Shown here piece by piece: positions 1-8,899 of a stretch of DNA of 64,000 bases. This stretch comes from Kitasatospora phosalacinea (GTDB lineage: Bacteria > Actinomycetota > Actinomycetes > Streptomycetales > Streptomycetaceae), in NCBI RefSeq assembly GCF_030268885.1, contig NZ_BSSA01000002.1, forward strand, positions 62,001-126,000, given 5' to 3'. Position numbers and translations under genes: made by a program. How positions within the stretch are numbered: the first letter of the stretch is position 1; each line of letters opens with the position of its first letter. The notes beneath the pieces are model-generated. The model worked only from the letters and a program-made list of their open reading frames with translations. It did no database searches and was not told where the DNA came from.

Positions 1-1041
1 CCTGCGGGCCGCGGCCAGCGCGGTGCGGGCCTCCTCGGCCCGGCCCGCCCGGTGCAGGGCCAGCGCCAGCGTCGCGTACGCCATGCTGCGGCGCAGCGGA
101 GGGCTGGCGACGGCGGCCGCCGAACGGGCCTCGTCGACGGCCGGTCCGGTGCGGCCGTTGGCGAGGTGGTCCAGGGCGATCAGGTCGGTGCCGGTGCGGT
201 AGTCGCGCGGCAGGAGGCGGGCGGCGGCGTACTGGGCGCGGAAGGCGGCGCGGTCGGCATCGGTGGCGGCGCCGGTCTCGTCCAGGTAGGCCAGCGCCCG
301 GGCGTGCAGCAGGGCGGCATGGTCCACGCCAGTGGCGGCCAACTCCACTGCCAGGTCGGCGAGTTCGCGGTAACGGCCCTCGGCGAGCAGCACGCTCAGG
401 GCGACCGCCCCGGTGTCGGGGCCCTCCCCCTCCGGCAGCGCGTCCAGCAGGCGACGGGCCTCGGCGACGTCGCGCTGCAGCACCTCCGCCACTTCCGGCA
501 GGCCCGCCGGGGCCGGCTCGGGGGCGGGGACCGCACTGACCGCGACCGTCAGCAGCACCGGCCGGACCACCGAGAACAGGCACATCACCGCGGCGGACCG
601 GCCGAAGCTCCCGCCCGCCAGGGCCAGCAGCTGCGAAGCCAGCACGGCCACCGTGAGGAACAGCAGCAGGGCGGGGACCAGCCGTCCCGGCCGCAGCGGC
701 CTCCCGGGCCGGGCGCCGAGGGCGACGGGGGCCAGCACCGGCAGCGGGATCCGCCGCAGGTACCGCGGCCCGCTCCGCCCGAGCGTGGCGCGCACCACCC
801 TCCCGACGCCGAACGACCAGCCGGCCGCCTGCAGCCCGAACCACCGCCCCGGCCCGGCCAGGTAGCCGGCCCACAGCCACCGCAGGGCGTACGTCCCGGC
901 GAGGGCTCCGGCGGCGGGCGGCAGCACCGTCTCCGCGCCGCCGCCCACGTAGGGCAGGCACAGCGCCGCCGTGGCCGCGACCAGGAGCACCCGGTAGGTC
1001 TTGTCCACCAGCGTCCAGCGCCGGAGCAGCAGGTTCCTCAC
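1..1041 (-). CDS. Membrane protein with helical (TPR-like) repeats, cut by the window edge
   Basis: The frame is open without a stop from a GTG start at 1041 to the first base of the window, so the C-terminus lies outside. Three hydrophobic segments are visible: one near residues 14-30 (LLVAATAALCLPYVG), one near 125-150 (LLLFLTVAVLASQLLALAG) and one just after it. After these comes an alanine/leucine-rich, amphipathic region (ELADLAVELAATG, then ALALHRAGRAEEARTALAA) that looks like helix-turn-helix repeats of the TPR kind. I infer a membrane-anchored cytoplasmic scaffold. The family is not recognised and no catalytic motif is seen. The start is uncertain because no clear Shine-Dalgarno sequence precedes the GTG. 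Confidence 0.6.
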   Translation of the reverse strand, partial: MRNLLLRRWTLVDKTYRVLLVAATAALCLPYVGGGAETVLPPAAGALAGTYALRWLWAGYLAGPGRWFGLQAAGWSFGVGRVVRATLGRSGPRYLRRIPLPVLAPVALGARPGRPLRPGRLVPALLLFLTVAVLASQLLALAGGSFGRSAAVMCLFSVVRPVLLTVAVSAVPAPEPAPAGLPEVAEVLQRDVAEARRLLDALPEGEGPDTGAVALSVLLAEGRYRELADLAVELAATGVDHAALLHARALAYLDETGAATDADRAAFRAQYAAARLLPRDYRTGTDLIALDHLANGRTGPAVDEARSAAAVASPPLRRSMAYATLALALHRAGRAEEARTALAAARR

Positions 1042-1183
1042 GGCGGGCGATCGTGCCAGAGCCCCCGCCGCGGTCCGCGCCCGGGGTCTCCAGACCGCGG
1101 CTTGCCGAAGCTTTGCCCGGCGGCCCGGGACGCGGCCGCCGGACCCGCAGTAGCCTCGCCCGGCGTACTCGGGGGGAGCGGCG

Positions 1184-1894
1184 ATGACGAGCAGAGCCCA
1201 GCGCAGGAAGCGGACGCAGCCGGGGCGGCGCGCCCCCGTGCCCGCTCCCCTCGGGCGGCGGGACGCGGCGCTGTCGGCCCGGGCCGGGGCGAACGGCGTC
1301 CCGGCCCGGCGGACGCGCCAGCGGCTGCGGGCCGGGTGGGCGGTGATCGCGCTCGGGGCGGCGCTCTGCCTCGTCGGGCTGGAGGCGCTGCGCCGGGCGC
1401 ACCTGCTGCCCGGGGACGCGCTGTTCTTCCTGGGGGACGGGCTGGTCGGCATCGTGCTCCAGGGGCTGCTCTGGTCGACGGTCGAGGGCCGCACCGTCGT
1501 CCACGGCCCGGGCGGACGGCTGGCCACTGCCCGGACCCTGATCGGGCTCCGGACCCTCCGCCTCGACCTGCCCGCCCGGGTCCGCCGGGTGCGGCTGTGG
1601 GGGCGCCCGCGGGTCTGGGACGGGCTGTGGGTCACCGACCGCCGGGGGGTGACCCTGCTGCTGGACGACGCCCGGGCGGTGGCCCGGATCGGCGCGGCGG
1701 TGCGCGCGGCGCAGCAGGCGGGGGAGCCGGTCCGGGTCTCCCGGTCCGCGGCCGTCCGGCTGGGTCTGGAGCCGCCGCCGGGCCGGGTGCGGCGCACCGT
1801 CCGGGGCGTGGTCGACTTCTCCCTGCAGATCGCCGTGCCGCTCGGGACGGTCGGACTCTGCGGCCTGTTCAGCTGGGTGCTCACCTTCGGCTGA
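1184..1894 (+). CDS. Hypothetical membrane protein
   Basis: A 236-residue protein. The first 45 residues are rich in Arg and Ala and should be cytoplasmic. Two hydrophobic stretches follow near residues 48-68 (VIALGAALCLVGLEAL) and 75-95 (DALFFLGDGLVGIVLQGLLW). A soluble Arg-rich middle of about 100 residues then leads to a last membrane segment at the C-terminus (IAVPLGTVGLCGLFSWVL). The middle could be a PH-like fold, but I cannot show this. The ATG follows a G-rich Shine-Dalgarno stretch (ggggggagcggcg). No family is recognised; the next gene is also a small membrane protein. Confidence 0.6.
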   Translation: MTSRAQRRKRTQPGRRAPVPAPLGRRDAALSARAGANGVPARRTRQRLRAGWAVIALGAALCLVGLEALRRAHLLPGDALFFLGDGLVGIVLQGLLWSTVEGRTVVHGPGGRLATARTLIGLRTLRLDLPARVRRVRLWGRPRVWDGLWVTDRRGVTLLLDDARAVARIGAAVRAAQQAGEPVRVSRSAAVRLGLEPPPGRVRRTVRGVVDFSLQIAVPLGTVGLCGLFSWVLTFG

Positions 1895-2002
1895 CCCGGC
1901 TCCCCGGAACCGGACACCGTCCCGAACCGTCTTGCACGGGTGGAGAGTTTGAACACGAAGGGCCCGACCGGGACCGACACCGCGAACGGCCAGGAGACGA
2001 CG

Positions 2003-2620
2003 ATGCGGTTCCCGCGGGTGCCGGAGCACCACCGGCGCCGGACGGGCGTGCTGCTCGCCGCCGCCTCCCCGCCCGTCCTGATCGGCCTGGGCCTGCTGAG
2101 CACCGGCGCGGGCCACGAGGACGTCTGCGCCGCGGCGGGCCTCGCCGTGCTGGCCGTCTCCCTGCTCGGGCTGGCCGCGCTGCGGGCGGGCCGGGCGCGG
2201 ACGGCGGCGGCCGGGCTGTGCGGGTTAGCGCTGCTGCTGGTGCCGGGGTGGCTGCTCACCGACCAGCTGCGGCACCACCGGGGGGTGCTCGCCGAGGTCA
2301 CCGTGACGGGGGCACACCGCACGGACGGCCTGTTCTCCGCCCCGTCCTGGGCCTGCGACGTCCGACGCACCGACGGACGGCCGCTGGCGCACCCGGTCGT
2401 CCCCCGCTGCGGCCCGTCCGACCTCGGCACCACGGTGACCCTCCTGGTGGACCCGGACGGCTGGCTGCCCCCGGCCTCCGCCGAGCGCAGCAACTGGGAC
2501 GACCCCTCCCCCGCCCCGGACCTCGCCCTGACCGCCCTCGCCCTGACCGCCTGGGCCCGGATCACCCTGCGCACCACCGCGCCCGCCCGGCCCGCTGAAG
2601 GCGCCCGGGGCGCTCGCTGA
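2003..2620 (+). CDS. Hypothetical small multi-pass membrane protein
   Basis: A GTG at 1940 would also open this frame. I chose the ATG at 2003 because AGGAGA lies 5-6 bases upstream, which gives 205 residues. Three closely packed hydrophobic helices fill the first 95 residues (VLLAAASPPVLIGLGLL, AAGLAVLAVSLLGLAAL, LCGLALLLVPGWLL). An extracytoplasmic region with two cysteines (WACDVRRTDG and VPRCGP) follows, and these could form a disulfide. A weaker fourth hydrophobic stretch is near the C-terminus. The Cys-containing part resembles DUF3592-like domains only in general layout. Function unknown. Confidence 0.6.
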   Translation: MRFPRVPEHHRRRTGVLLAAASPPVLIGLGLLSTGAGHEDVCAAAGLAVLAVSLLGLAALRAGRARTAAAGLCGLALLLVPGWLLTDQLRHHRGVLAEVTVTGAHRTDGLFSAPSWACDVRRTDGRPLAHPVVPRCGPSDLGTTVTLLVDPDGWLPPASAERSNWDDPSPAPDLALTALALTAWARITLRTTAPARPAEGARGAR

Positions 2621-2801
2621 CGTCACGCCCCGGCCGGGGGACGGGCGCACTCCTCCCCGGCTGCGGCCGGCGCGTACAGCCGCCGCCGCTCCTCCTCCAC
2701 CCCCGCCGGGTCCTCCCCGTCCACCACCGACTCCTCCCGTCGAGCTCCCGGCGAGCTCCCGCGCGGAATGCTGCCGCCGCGCGATGGGGTTGACTGGGGT
2801 C

Positions 2802-4622
2802 ATGACTTCTCGTGCACGCGTCCGCGCCCCCGAACTGGTGGGCAAGGGCGGATGGCTGAACACCGGGGGCAAGGACCTGTCCCTGGTGGACTTCCGCGGC
2901 AAGATCGTGATCGCGGACTTCTGGACCTTCTGCTGCATCAACTGCCTCCACGTCCTGGACGAGCTCCGGGAGTTGGAGGAGAAGCACCGGGACACCGTGG
3001 TGATCGTCGGCGTGCACTCGCCGAAGTTCGTCCACGAGGCCGACCACCGGGCGGTGGTCGACGCGGTGGCCCGGTACGAGGTGCACCACCCCGTGCTGGA
3101 CGACCCCGAGCTGGTGACGTGGAAGCAGTACGCGGTGCGGGCCTGGCCGACGCTGGTGGTGATCGACCCGGAGGGGTACGTGGTCGCCCAGCACGCGGGC
3201 GAGGGGCACGCGCACGCGATCGCGAAGCTGGTGGAGGAGCTGGAGGCCGAGCACGCGGCGAAGGGGACGCTGCGGCGCGGCGACGGGCCGTACGTGGCGC
3301 CCGAGCCGCAGGCGGGCGACCTGCGCTTCCCGGGGAAGGCGGTGTGGCTGCCGGACGGCCACTACCTGGTCGCCGACTCGGGGCACCACGCCCTGGTGGA
3401 GCTGGACGCGGACGGCGAGCGGGTGGTGCGGCGGATCGGCGACGGGGTGCGCGGGCTGGTGGACGGCGCCGAGCCGCGGTTCAGCGAGCCGCAGGGTCTG
3501 GCGCTGGTGCCGGAGGGGCTCGACCTGGGCTACGACGTGGTGGTGGCCGACACGGTGAACCACGCGCTGCGCGGGGTGCGGCTCGCCGACGGCTCGGTGA
3601 CCACGCTGGCGGGCACCGGCAAGCAGTGGTGGCAGGGCTCGCCGACCGCCGGTCCGGCCCGCGGGGTCGACCTGTCCTCGCCGTGGGACGTCGCGTTCTT
3701 CGACGGCCGGGTGTGGATCGCGATGGCGGGCGTGCACCAGCTGTGGTCCTTCGACCCGGCGACGGGGACGGTGGAGGTCGCGGCCGGCACCACCAACGAG
3801 GGCCTGGTGGACGGCCCGGCCGACCAGGCCTGGTTCGCCCAGCCCTCCGGCCTGGCGGTGTCCGCGGACGGCGAGCGGCTGTGGGTGGCCGACTCGGAGA
3901 CCTCCGCGCTGCGCTGGGTCTCCCGTGGGACCCACGAGGTGCGCACCGCCGTCGGCACCGGCCTGTTCGACTTCGGCCACCGCGACGGCGCCGCCGAACA
4001 GGCGCTGCTGCAGCACCCGTTGGGCGTGACCGTGCTGCCGGACGGCTCGGTGGCGGTCAGCGACACCTACAACCACGCGCTGCGCCGCTACGACCCGGCG
4101 TCCGGCGAGGTCAGCACGCTGGCCACCGACCTGCGCGAGCCGTCCGGCGCGGTGGTGGTGGACGGCGACATCGTGGTGGTGGAGTCGGCCCGGCACCGGC
4201 TGACCAGGCTGCGGCTGCCCGAGGAGGCCGTCCGGGTCGAGGCGGTGGCGCACCGCACGCAGCGGGCCGCGACCGAGGTCGCCCCGGGCGCACTGCAGTT
4301 GGACGTGGTGTTCTCCGCGCCGACCGGCCAGAAGCTGGACGAGCGCTACGGCCCGTCGACCCGGCTGCTGGTCAGCTCGACCCCGCCCGAGCTGCTGGTC
4401 TCCGGCGCGGGCGCGGACAGCGCGCTCAGCCGCGAGCTGGTGCTCTCCGCCGAGGTCGCCGAGGGCGTGCTGCACGTCTCGGCGATGGCGGCGTCCTGCG
4501 ACGACGACCCGGAGGTCGAGTACCCGGCCTGCCACGTGCACCAGCAGGACTGGGGCGTGCCGGTGAAGCTGGTGGCGGGCGGCGCGAGCCGGCTGCCGCT
4601 GGTGCTGGCCGGGATGGAGTGA
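2802..4622 (+). CDS. Thioredoxin-like / NHL-repeat protein (NHLRC2-like)
   Basis: A 606-residue protein with two domains. Residues 20-150 form a thioredoxin/AhpC-TSA fold: DFWTFCCINCLHVLDEL carries the CxxC motif (CINC), and RAWPTLVVIDPEGYVVAQ contains the cis-proline of the fold. Residues about 160-500 form a beta-propeller of NHL repeats (LVADSGHHALVEL, VVADTVNHALRGVRL, WVADSETSALRWV, VSDTYNHALRRYD), and a beta-rich tail follows. This domain order is that of NHLRC2. No signal peptide is present, so it should be cytoplasmic; the substrate is not known. An ATG at 2784 is in frame, but the ATG at 2802 has a GGGG sequence just upstream and starts closer to the conserved part. Confidence 0.85.
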   Translation: MTSRARVRAPELVGKGGWLNTGGKDLSLVDFRGKIVIADFWTFCCINCLHVLDELRELEEKHRDTVVIVGVHSPKFVHEADHRAVVDAVARYEVHHPVLDDPELVTWKQYAVRAWPTLVVIDPEGYVVAQHAGEGHAHAIAKLVEELEAEHAAKGTLRRGDGPYVAPEPQAGDLRFPGKAVWLPDGHYLVADSGHHALVELDADGERVVRRIGDGVRGLVDGAEPRFSEPQGLALVPEGLDLGYDVVVADTVNHALRGVRLADGSVTTLAGTGKQWWQGSPTAGPARGVDLSSPWDVAFFDGRVWIAMAGVHQLWSFDPATGTVEVAAGTTNEGLVDGPADQAWFAQPSGLAVSADGERLWVADSETSALRWVSRGTHEVRTAVGTGLFDFGHRDGAAEQALLQHPLGVTVLPDGSVAVSDTYNHALRRYDPASGEVSTLATDLREPSGAVVVDGDIVVVESARHRLTRLRLPEEAVRVEAVAHRTQRAATEVAPGALQLDVVFSAPTGQKLDERYGPSTRLLVSSTPPELLVSGAGADSALSRELVLSAEVAEGVLHVSAMAASCDDDPEVEYPACHVHQQDWGVPVKLVAGGASRLPLVLAGME

Positions 4623-4628
4623 GACGCG

Positions 4629-4660
4629 GACGGGGGCGGGCCCGCGGGCCCGCCCCCGTC
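4629..4660. terminator. Perfect 32-bp palindrome between convergent genes
   Basis: The sequence reads the same on both strands over 32 bases (arms built on gacgggggcgggcccg). It lies seven bases after the stop of the thioredoxin-NHL gene and 14 bases before the stop of the M18 aminopeptidase on the other strand. It should act as a bidirectional hairpin terminator. Confidence 0.8.
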
Positions 4661-4674
4661 GTCCGGGAGGTCGT

Positions 4675-5976
4675 TCAGCCCTCCAGGAAGGCCTTGATCG
4701 CGCTCGCCAGGTAGTGCGGGTCCTCCGCGCCGCACAGCTCGCGGGCGGAGTGCATGGACAGCGCGGCGATGCCGCAGTCCACCGTGGTGATGCCGAGCCG
4801 GGCCGCGGTGATCGGGCCGATCGTGGTGCCGCAGGGCATCGCGTTGTTGGAGACGAAGGACTGCCACGGCACGCCGGCCTTCTCGCAGGCGGCGGCGAAC
4901 ACCGCCCGGCCGACCCCGTCGGTGGCGTACCGGTTGTTGACGTTGACCTTGAGGATCGGGCCGCCGTTGGGCATCGGGTGGTGGCCGGGCTCGTGCCGCT
5001 CGGTGTAGTTCGGGTGCACGGCGTGGCCCATGTCGGAGGAGAGGCAGACGGTGCCGGCCAGCGCGCGGGCGCGGTCCTCGAAGCCGCCGCCGCGGGCGTG
5101 GCAGGAGCGCTCCAGCACGTTGCCCAGCAGCGGGCCCTGCGCGCCGGTGTCGGACTCGCTGCCGGTCTCCTCGTGGTCGAACGCGGCCATCACCGGGATG
5201 TACGGCAGCTCGCCGCCCGCCTCGGCGACGGCGGCCAGCGCGGCGGTGGCGGCGTGCACGGACAGCTGGTTGTCCAGCCGCGGCCCGGCCAGCAGCTCGC
5301 GGTCGCGGCCGAGGTAGGCGGGCGGCTGGATGTCGTGCGCCATCAGGTCCCACCCGGCGACGTCGGCGGCGGCCAGGCCGGCCTTCTGCGCGACGTACTC
5401 CAGCAGGGCGCCCTCGCTGGTGCCGCCGATGCCCCAGACCGGCGTCAGGTGGCGCTGGCGGTCGAGCTTGAGGCCGTCGTTGACCCCGCGGTCGAGGTGG
5501 ATGGCGAGCTGGGGGATGCGCAGCAGCGGCTCGTCCAGGTGCACCAGCCGGGTGCTGCCGTCGCGCAGCGCGAGCCGGCCGGACAGCCCCAGGTCCCGGT
5601 CGAGCCAGGTGTTGAGCGGGACGCCGCCGTAGATCTCCACCGCGACCTGCCGCCAGCCGGCCGAGCTGGTGTCGGGCACCGGCTTGACCCGCAGGTTCGG
5701 CGAGTCGGTGTGCGTGCCGGCCACCCGGTAGGGCGTCGCCGCCGTCGCGTTCTCCGGCACGTACCAGGCGACCATCGCGCCGCCGCGCACCAGGTAGCGG
5801 CCCCCGCTGCCGCCGTCCCAGGCGTCCGTCTCGCTGACCCGGCGGAAGCCGACCCGCTCCAGCCGCTCGGCCGCGCTCGCCACCGCGTGGTACGGGGACG
5901 GGGAGGAGGCGAGGAAGGCGATCAGGTCGTCCGTGTGCTTCCGGTCGAAGTGGGCCGTGCGGGCGGCGGTCGACAT
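4675..5976 (-). CDS. apeB: M18 family aminopeptidase
   Basis: A 433-residue zinc metallopeptidase that removes N-terminal acidic or neutral residues from peptides in the cytoplasm. M18 signatures are clear: AGTHTDSPNLRVKP holds the first metal His and the catalytic Asp, FDHEETGSESDTGAQGP holds the bridging Asp and the catalytic Glu pair, and DMGHAVHPNYTERHEP plus IAALSMHSARE carry later metal ligands. Length matches the family (about 430). The ATG is preceded by AGGAG at five bases. It sits alone, with a terminator after it and a 250-bp upstream region before it. Confidence 0.93.
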   Translation of the reverse strand: MSTAARTAHFDRKHTDDLIAFLASSPSPYHAVASAAERLERVGFRRVSETDAWDGGSGGRYLVRGGAMVAWYVPENATAATPYRVAGTHTDSPNLRVKPVPDTSSAGWRQVAVEIYGGVPLNTWLDRDLGLSGRLALRDGSTRLVHLDEPLLRIPQLAIHLDRGVNDGLKLDRQRHLTPVWGIGGTSEGALLEYVAQKAGLAAADVAGWDLMAHDIQPPAYLGRDRELLAGPRLDNQLSVHAATAALAAVAEAGGELPYIPVMAAFDHEETGSESDTGAQGPLLGNVLERSCHARGGGFEDRARALAGTVCLSSDMGHAVHPNYTERHEPGHHPMPNGGPILKVNVNNRYATDGVGRAVFAAACEKAGVPWQSFVSNNAMPCGTTIGPITAARLGITTVDCGIAALSMHSARELCGAEDPHYLASAIKAFLEG

Positions 5977-6155
5977 TTTGCTCCTGGGTAGAGGGCGGGG
6001 CGGGCCTGGTGGGGTTGCGGGTCCGCCCCCTGAGCATATGCCCGTACACGGACAGGACCGCCGGAAGTCCGCAACGGTGACACAACGGTGAACACCGCGC
6101 GACCCGGCGCGGTGCGCCCGCCCCCGGAGCCGGGCGGGGCGGGCCCGGTACGACG

Positions 6156-6188
6156 CCGCGGGGCCCGGTGCAGTACCGGGCCCCGCGG
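6156..6188 (-). terminator. Hairpin terminator after the acyl-CoA dehydrogenase gene
   Basis: A perfect 14-bp stem (ccgcggggcccggt) with a five-base loop lies 42 bases past the stop of the acyl-CoA dehydrogenase gene in its reading direction. It separates that gene from the aminopeptidase, which lies downstream on the same strand. The rest of 5977-6229 holds no gene I can support; AACGGTGA occurs twice near 6070-6090. Confidence 0.75.
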
Positions 6189-6229
6189 GGTGAGGGTGGG
6201 TCAGGCGGTCCTGTGGGGGCCGCGCCGGG

Positions 6230-8059
6230 TCAGAACGCCTCCTCGGCCAGCTCCATCAGCTCGTTGTCGACGGCCTCGGCGATCTGGCGCTGCGCGGCGG
6301 TGGTCGGCAGCACGGTGCGGGCGAAGTGCTTGGCGGCGGCGACCTTGCCCCGGTAGAACGGGACGTCCTTCTCGGAGGCGCCGGCCTCCAGCTTGGCGAG
6401 GGCGACCGCGGCCTGGCGCAGCAGCAGCCAGCCGACCACCACGTCGCCGGAGACCATCAGCAGGCGGGTGGTGTTCTGGCCCACCTTGTACATGTTCTTG
6501 ACGTCCTGCTCGACCGCGGTCAGGTCGGCGATCAGCTTGCCGACGATGGCCTCCAGGTCGCCCGCGGCCTTGGCCAGCAGGTCGCGCTCGGCGGCCAGCT
6601 CGGCGCCGCCCTCGCCGGTGGCGAGGAACTTGGCGATCTGCTCGTTGACCGCGGTCAGCGCCTGGCCGCCGTCCTTGACGATCTTCCGGAAGAAGAAGTC
6701 CTGGCCCTGGATGGCGGTGGTGCCCTCGTACAGGGTGTCGATCTTGGCGTCCCGGATGTACTGCTCGATCGGGTACTCCTGCAGGTAGCCGGAGCCGCCG
6801 AAGGTCTGCAGCGACTGGGCGAGCTGCTCGTAGGACTTCTCCGAGCCGTAGCCCTTCACGATCGGCAGCAGCAGGTCGTTCAGGCGCTCGGCGGCGGCGT
6901 CGTGCTCGCCGCGCAGGCGGGCGGCCAGCATGTCGTCCTGGACCGAGGCGGTGAACAGCACGAGGGCGCGCATGCCCTCGGCGTACGCCTTCTGGGTCAG
7001 CAGCGAGCGGCGCACGTCGGGGTGGTGGGTGATGGTGACGCGCGGCGCGGTCTTGTCCATGAACTGCGAGATGTCGGCGCCCTGCACGCGCTCCTTGGCG
7101 TACTCCAGCGCGTTCAGGTAGCCGGTGGACAGGGTGGCGATGGCCTTCGTGCCGACCATCATCCGGGCGAACTCGATGATCTTGAACATCTGGCGGATGC
7201 CGTCGACGGTCTCGCCGAGCAGCCAGCCCTTGGCCGGGTGCTTGGCGCCGAAGGTCATCTCGCAGGTGTTGGACGCCTTGAGGCCCATCTTGTGCTCGAC
7301 GTTGGTGGCGTAGACGCCGTTGCGCTCGCCGAGCTCGCCGGTCTCCCAGTCGAAGTCGAACTTCGGCACGATGTACAGGCCCAGGCCCTTGGTGCCCGGC
7401 TTGCCGCCCTCGGGGCGGGCCAGCACCAGGTGGATGATGTTCTCGGACATGTCGTGCTCGCCCGAGGTGATGAAGCGCTTGACGCCCTCGATGTGCCAGG
7501 AGCCGTCCTCCTGCTTGATCGCCTTGGTGCGGCCGGCGCCCACGTCGGAGCCCGCGTCCGGCTCGGTCAGCACCATGGTGGCGCCCCACAGCCGCTCGAC
7601 CATGCGCTGGGCGACCTTCTGCTGCTCCTCGGTGCCCTCGTCGTAGACGACGCCGGCGAAGGCCGGGCCGGAGGAGTACATCCAGATCGCCGGGTTGGAG
7701 CCGAGCACCTGCTCCGCGTACGCCCAGACCAGGGAGTTCGGGGTGACCTGGCCGCCGATGCCCTCCGGGATGCCCAGGCGCCACCACTCGGCGTCCATGA
7801 AGGTCTGGTAGCTCTTCTTGAAGGTCTCCGGGATCGGAGCGGTGTTGGTCTCCGGGTCGAACACCGGCGGGTTGCGGTCGGCGTCGACGAACGAGGCGGC
7901 GAGGTCGTTCTCGGCCAGCCGGGCGATCTCGCTGAGGATGTTCTTCGCGGTGTCGACGTCCATCTCGGCGAACGGACCGGTGCCGTACACCTGGTCGCGG
8001 CCGAACACCTCGAAGAGGTTGAACTCCACGTCCCGCAGGTTGGACTTGTAGTGACCCAT
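6230..8059 (-). CDS. Acyl-CoA dehydrogenase, FadE5-like
   Basis: A 609-residue flavoenzyme that introduces the alpha-beta double bond into acyl-CoA at the first step of fatty acid beta-oxidation. The N-terminus [18 protein letters not shown] closely matches the mycobacterial FadE5 type, which is also about 610 residues and longer than ordinary acyl-CoA dehydrogenases (about 380) because of an extra C-terminal domain. Internal hallmarks are [15 protein letters not shown] (FAD/substrate loop), [12 protein letters not shown] and [20 protein letters not shown] with the FAD-contact GGSGY. A GTG at 8119 is in frame, but GGAGAAACGGTC directly before the ATG at 8059 and the family's usual N-terminus fix the start. 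Its promoter carries a likely repressor operator. Confidence 0.92.
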   Translation of the reverse strand: MGHYKSNLRDVEFNLFEVFGRDQVYGTGPFAEMDVDTAKNILSEIARLAENDLAASFVDADRNPPVFDPETNTAPIPETFKKSYQTFMDAEWWRLGIPEGIGGQVTPNSLVWAYAEQVLGSNPAIWMYSSGPAFAGVVYDEGTEEQQKVAQRMVERLWGATMVLTEPDAGSDVGAGRTKAIKQEDGSWHIEGVKRFITSGEHDMSENIIHLVLARPEGGKPGTKGLGLYIVPKFDFDWETGELGERNGVYATNVEHKMGLKASNTCEMTFGAKHPAKGWLLGETVDGIRQMFKIIEFARMMVGTKAIATLSTGYLNALEYAKERVQGADISQFMDKTAPRVTITHHPDVRRSLLTQKAYAEGMRALVLFTASVQDDMLAARLRGEHDAAAERLNDLLLPIVKGYGSEKSYEQLAQSLQTFGGSGYLQEYPIEQYIRDAKIDTLYEGTTAIQGQDFFFRKIVKDGGQALTAVNEQIAKFLATGEGGAELAAERDLLAKAAGDLEAIVGKLIADLTAVEQDVKNMYKVGQNTTRLLMVSGDVVVGWLLLRQAAVALAKLEAGASEKDVPFYRGKVAAAKHFARTVLPTTAAQRQIAEAVDNELMELAEEAF

Positions 8060-8112
8060 GACCGTTTCTCCGGTTCGTCTGCTCCACGGGCGGCCGCTTC
8101 CGGCGCACCGCT

Positions 8113-8159
8113 TACCCACCAGTACGCCCCATGATGCTACCCGTTGGTAACTTGTTCAA
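8113..8159 (-). promoter_or_regulatory. Promoter and tandem operator of the fadE5-like gene
   Basis: Read on the minus strand, TTGAAC (8154-8159) and CATCAT (8131-8136) are 17 bases apart and make a plausible sigma-A promoter. The spacer holds TACCAACGGGTA (8138-8149), whose ends form a TACC/GGTA dyad. A second copy, TACTGGTGGGTA (8113-8124), starts 25 bp away, near the expected transcription start. Two similar sites covering the spacer and the start point are typical of a TetR-type fatty acid repressor. The repressor itself is not identified in this window. Confidence 0.55.
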
Positions 8160-8259
8160 GCCCCCTGACGTGACGGGGCTATGAACGTGGTCACGTCCCA
8201 CAATGGCGCCCCGGCCGGGATTGTGCGGATCACCCGCCCCCAAGCGGGGCGCGGCCCGA

Positions 8260-8265
8260 TAGCCT
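8260..8265 (+). promoter_or_regulatory. -10 element placing the SseB-like start at the transcript end (leaderless)
   Basis: TAGCCT lies seven bases before the GTG at 8273 and there is no Shine-Dalgarno sequence, so the transcript probably begins at the start codon. No clear -35 hexamer is seen. Confidence 0.45.
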
Positions 8266-8272
8266 TGTCCCC

Positions 8273-8761
8273 GTGTACGGCTACGAGCAGAGCGCCTACC
8301 AGGACCCCTACCAGCAGCAGATGCAGCAGGGGATGTCCGGCATGCCCGGCCCCGGGTACGGCGACCCGCAGGCCGCCCAGCAGTCGCTCTACCCCGAGCC
8401 CTCCCCGCCCTCCCTGGCGGACGCGGTGCGCGCCTTCACCACCGGCGCGATGCCCGTGGAGGACTTCCAGGCCATCTTCATCACCTCCAAGGTGTACTGC
8501 CCGCGCGGCGACCGCCCCGGCTTCCTGGCCCTGCACAACACCCCGACGCCGGTGATCCCGATGTTCAGCTCGCTCAAGGAGCTGAAGCGGTACGCGGGCA
8601 AGGAGTCCAAGCACTTCTCGGTGACCGGCGCCGAGGTCCTCGACCTGCTGCCCACCGGGTACGGCTTCGCCCTCGACATGGAGGGCGAGCACCGGATGGT
8701 CTTCGACGCCCGCGCGGTCGAGCAGATGGTGGACTTCACCATGCGCCGCATGTACGGCTGA
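8273..8761 (+). CDS. SseB-like domain protein
   Basis: A 162-residue protein. Residues 1-45 are rich in Tyr, Gln, Met and Pro and probably disordered. Residues 46-160 match the SseB N-terminal fold: a leading helix (LADAVRAFTTGAMPVEDFQAIF), strands around KVYCPRGDRPGFLALHNT, then IPMFSSLKELKRYAG and DLLPTGYGFALDMEGEHRMVF. SseB-like domains are common in actinobacterial housekeeping and secretion loci, but their role is unclear. It is divergent from the acyl-CoA dehydrogenase gene, and the GTG start appears to be leaderless. Confidence 0.8.
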   Translation: MYGYEQSAYQDPYQQQMQQGMSGMPGPGYGDPQAAQQSLYPEPSPPSLADAVRAFTTGAMPVEDFQAIFITSKVYCPRGDRPGFLALHNTPTPVIPMFSSLKELKRYAGKESKHFSVTGAEVLDLLPTGYGFALDMEGEHRMVFDARAVEQMVDFTMRRMYG

Positions 8762-8816
8762 CCCGCCCCCCTCCCCCCGCCCTCCCCGTCTCCGCCCGGG
8801 CGGGAATGCGCCCACA

Positions 8817-8862
8817 TAGTTCAACGTTCAACCTTGCGAGTGGTTGAGAGTTGAACTACTGT
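8817..8862 (+). promoter_or_regulatory. Long inverted repeat over the pirin promoter
   Basis: Arms 8817-8833 and 8842-8858 (17 bases each, 8-base spacer, 15 of 17 positions paired) are built from TAGTTCAAC/GTTGAACTA half-sites. A promoter TTGCGA (8834-8839) with 17-base spacing to TACTGT (8857-8862) is embedded in it, so a dimeric or tetrameric regulator bound here would block RNA polymerase. MarR-type regulators often control pirin genes in this way, but none is encoded next to it. Confidence 0.6.
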
Positions 8863-8899
8863 GGTGGACGTAGGCCACAGACCGCCGAAGGAGGCCGAC

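Noticed and set aside
52..2598. 848-residue open frame on the plus strand
   Set aside because: It is rich in Arg, Gly and Pro without domain order and overlaps three better genes (one on the other strand). Long shadow frames are expected at this GC content.
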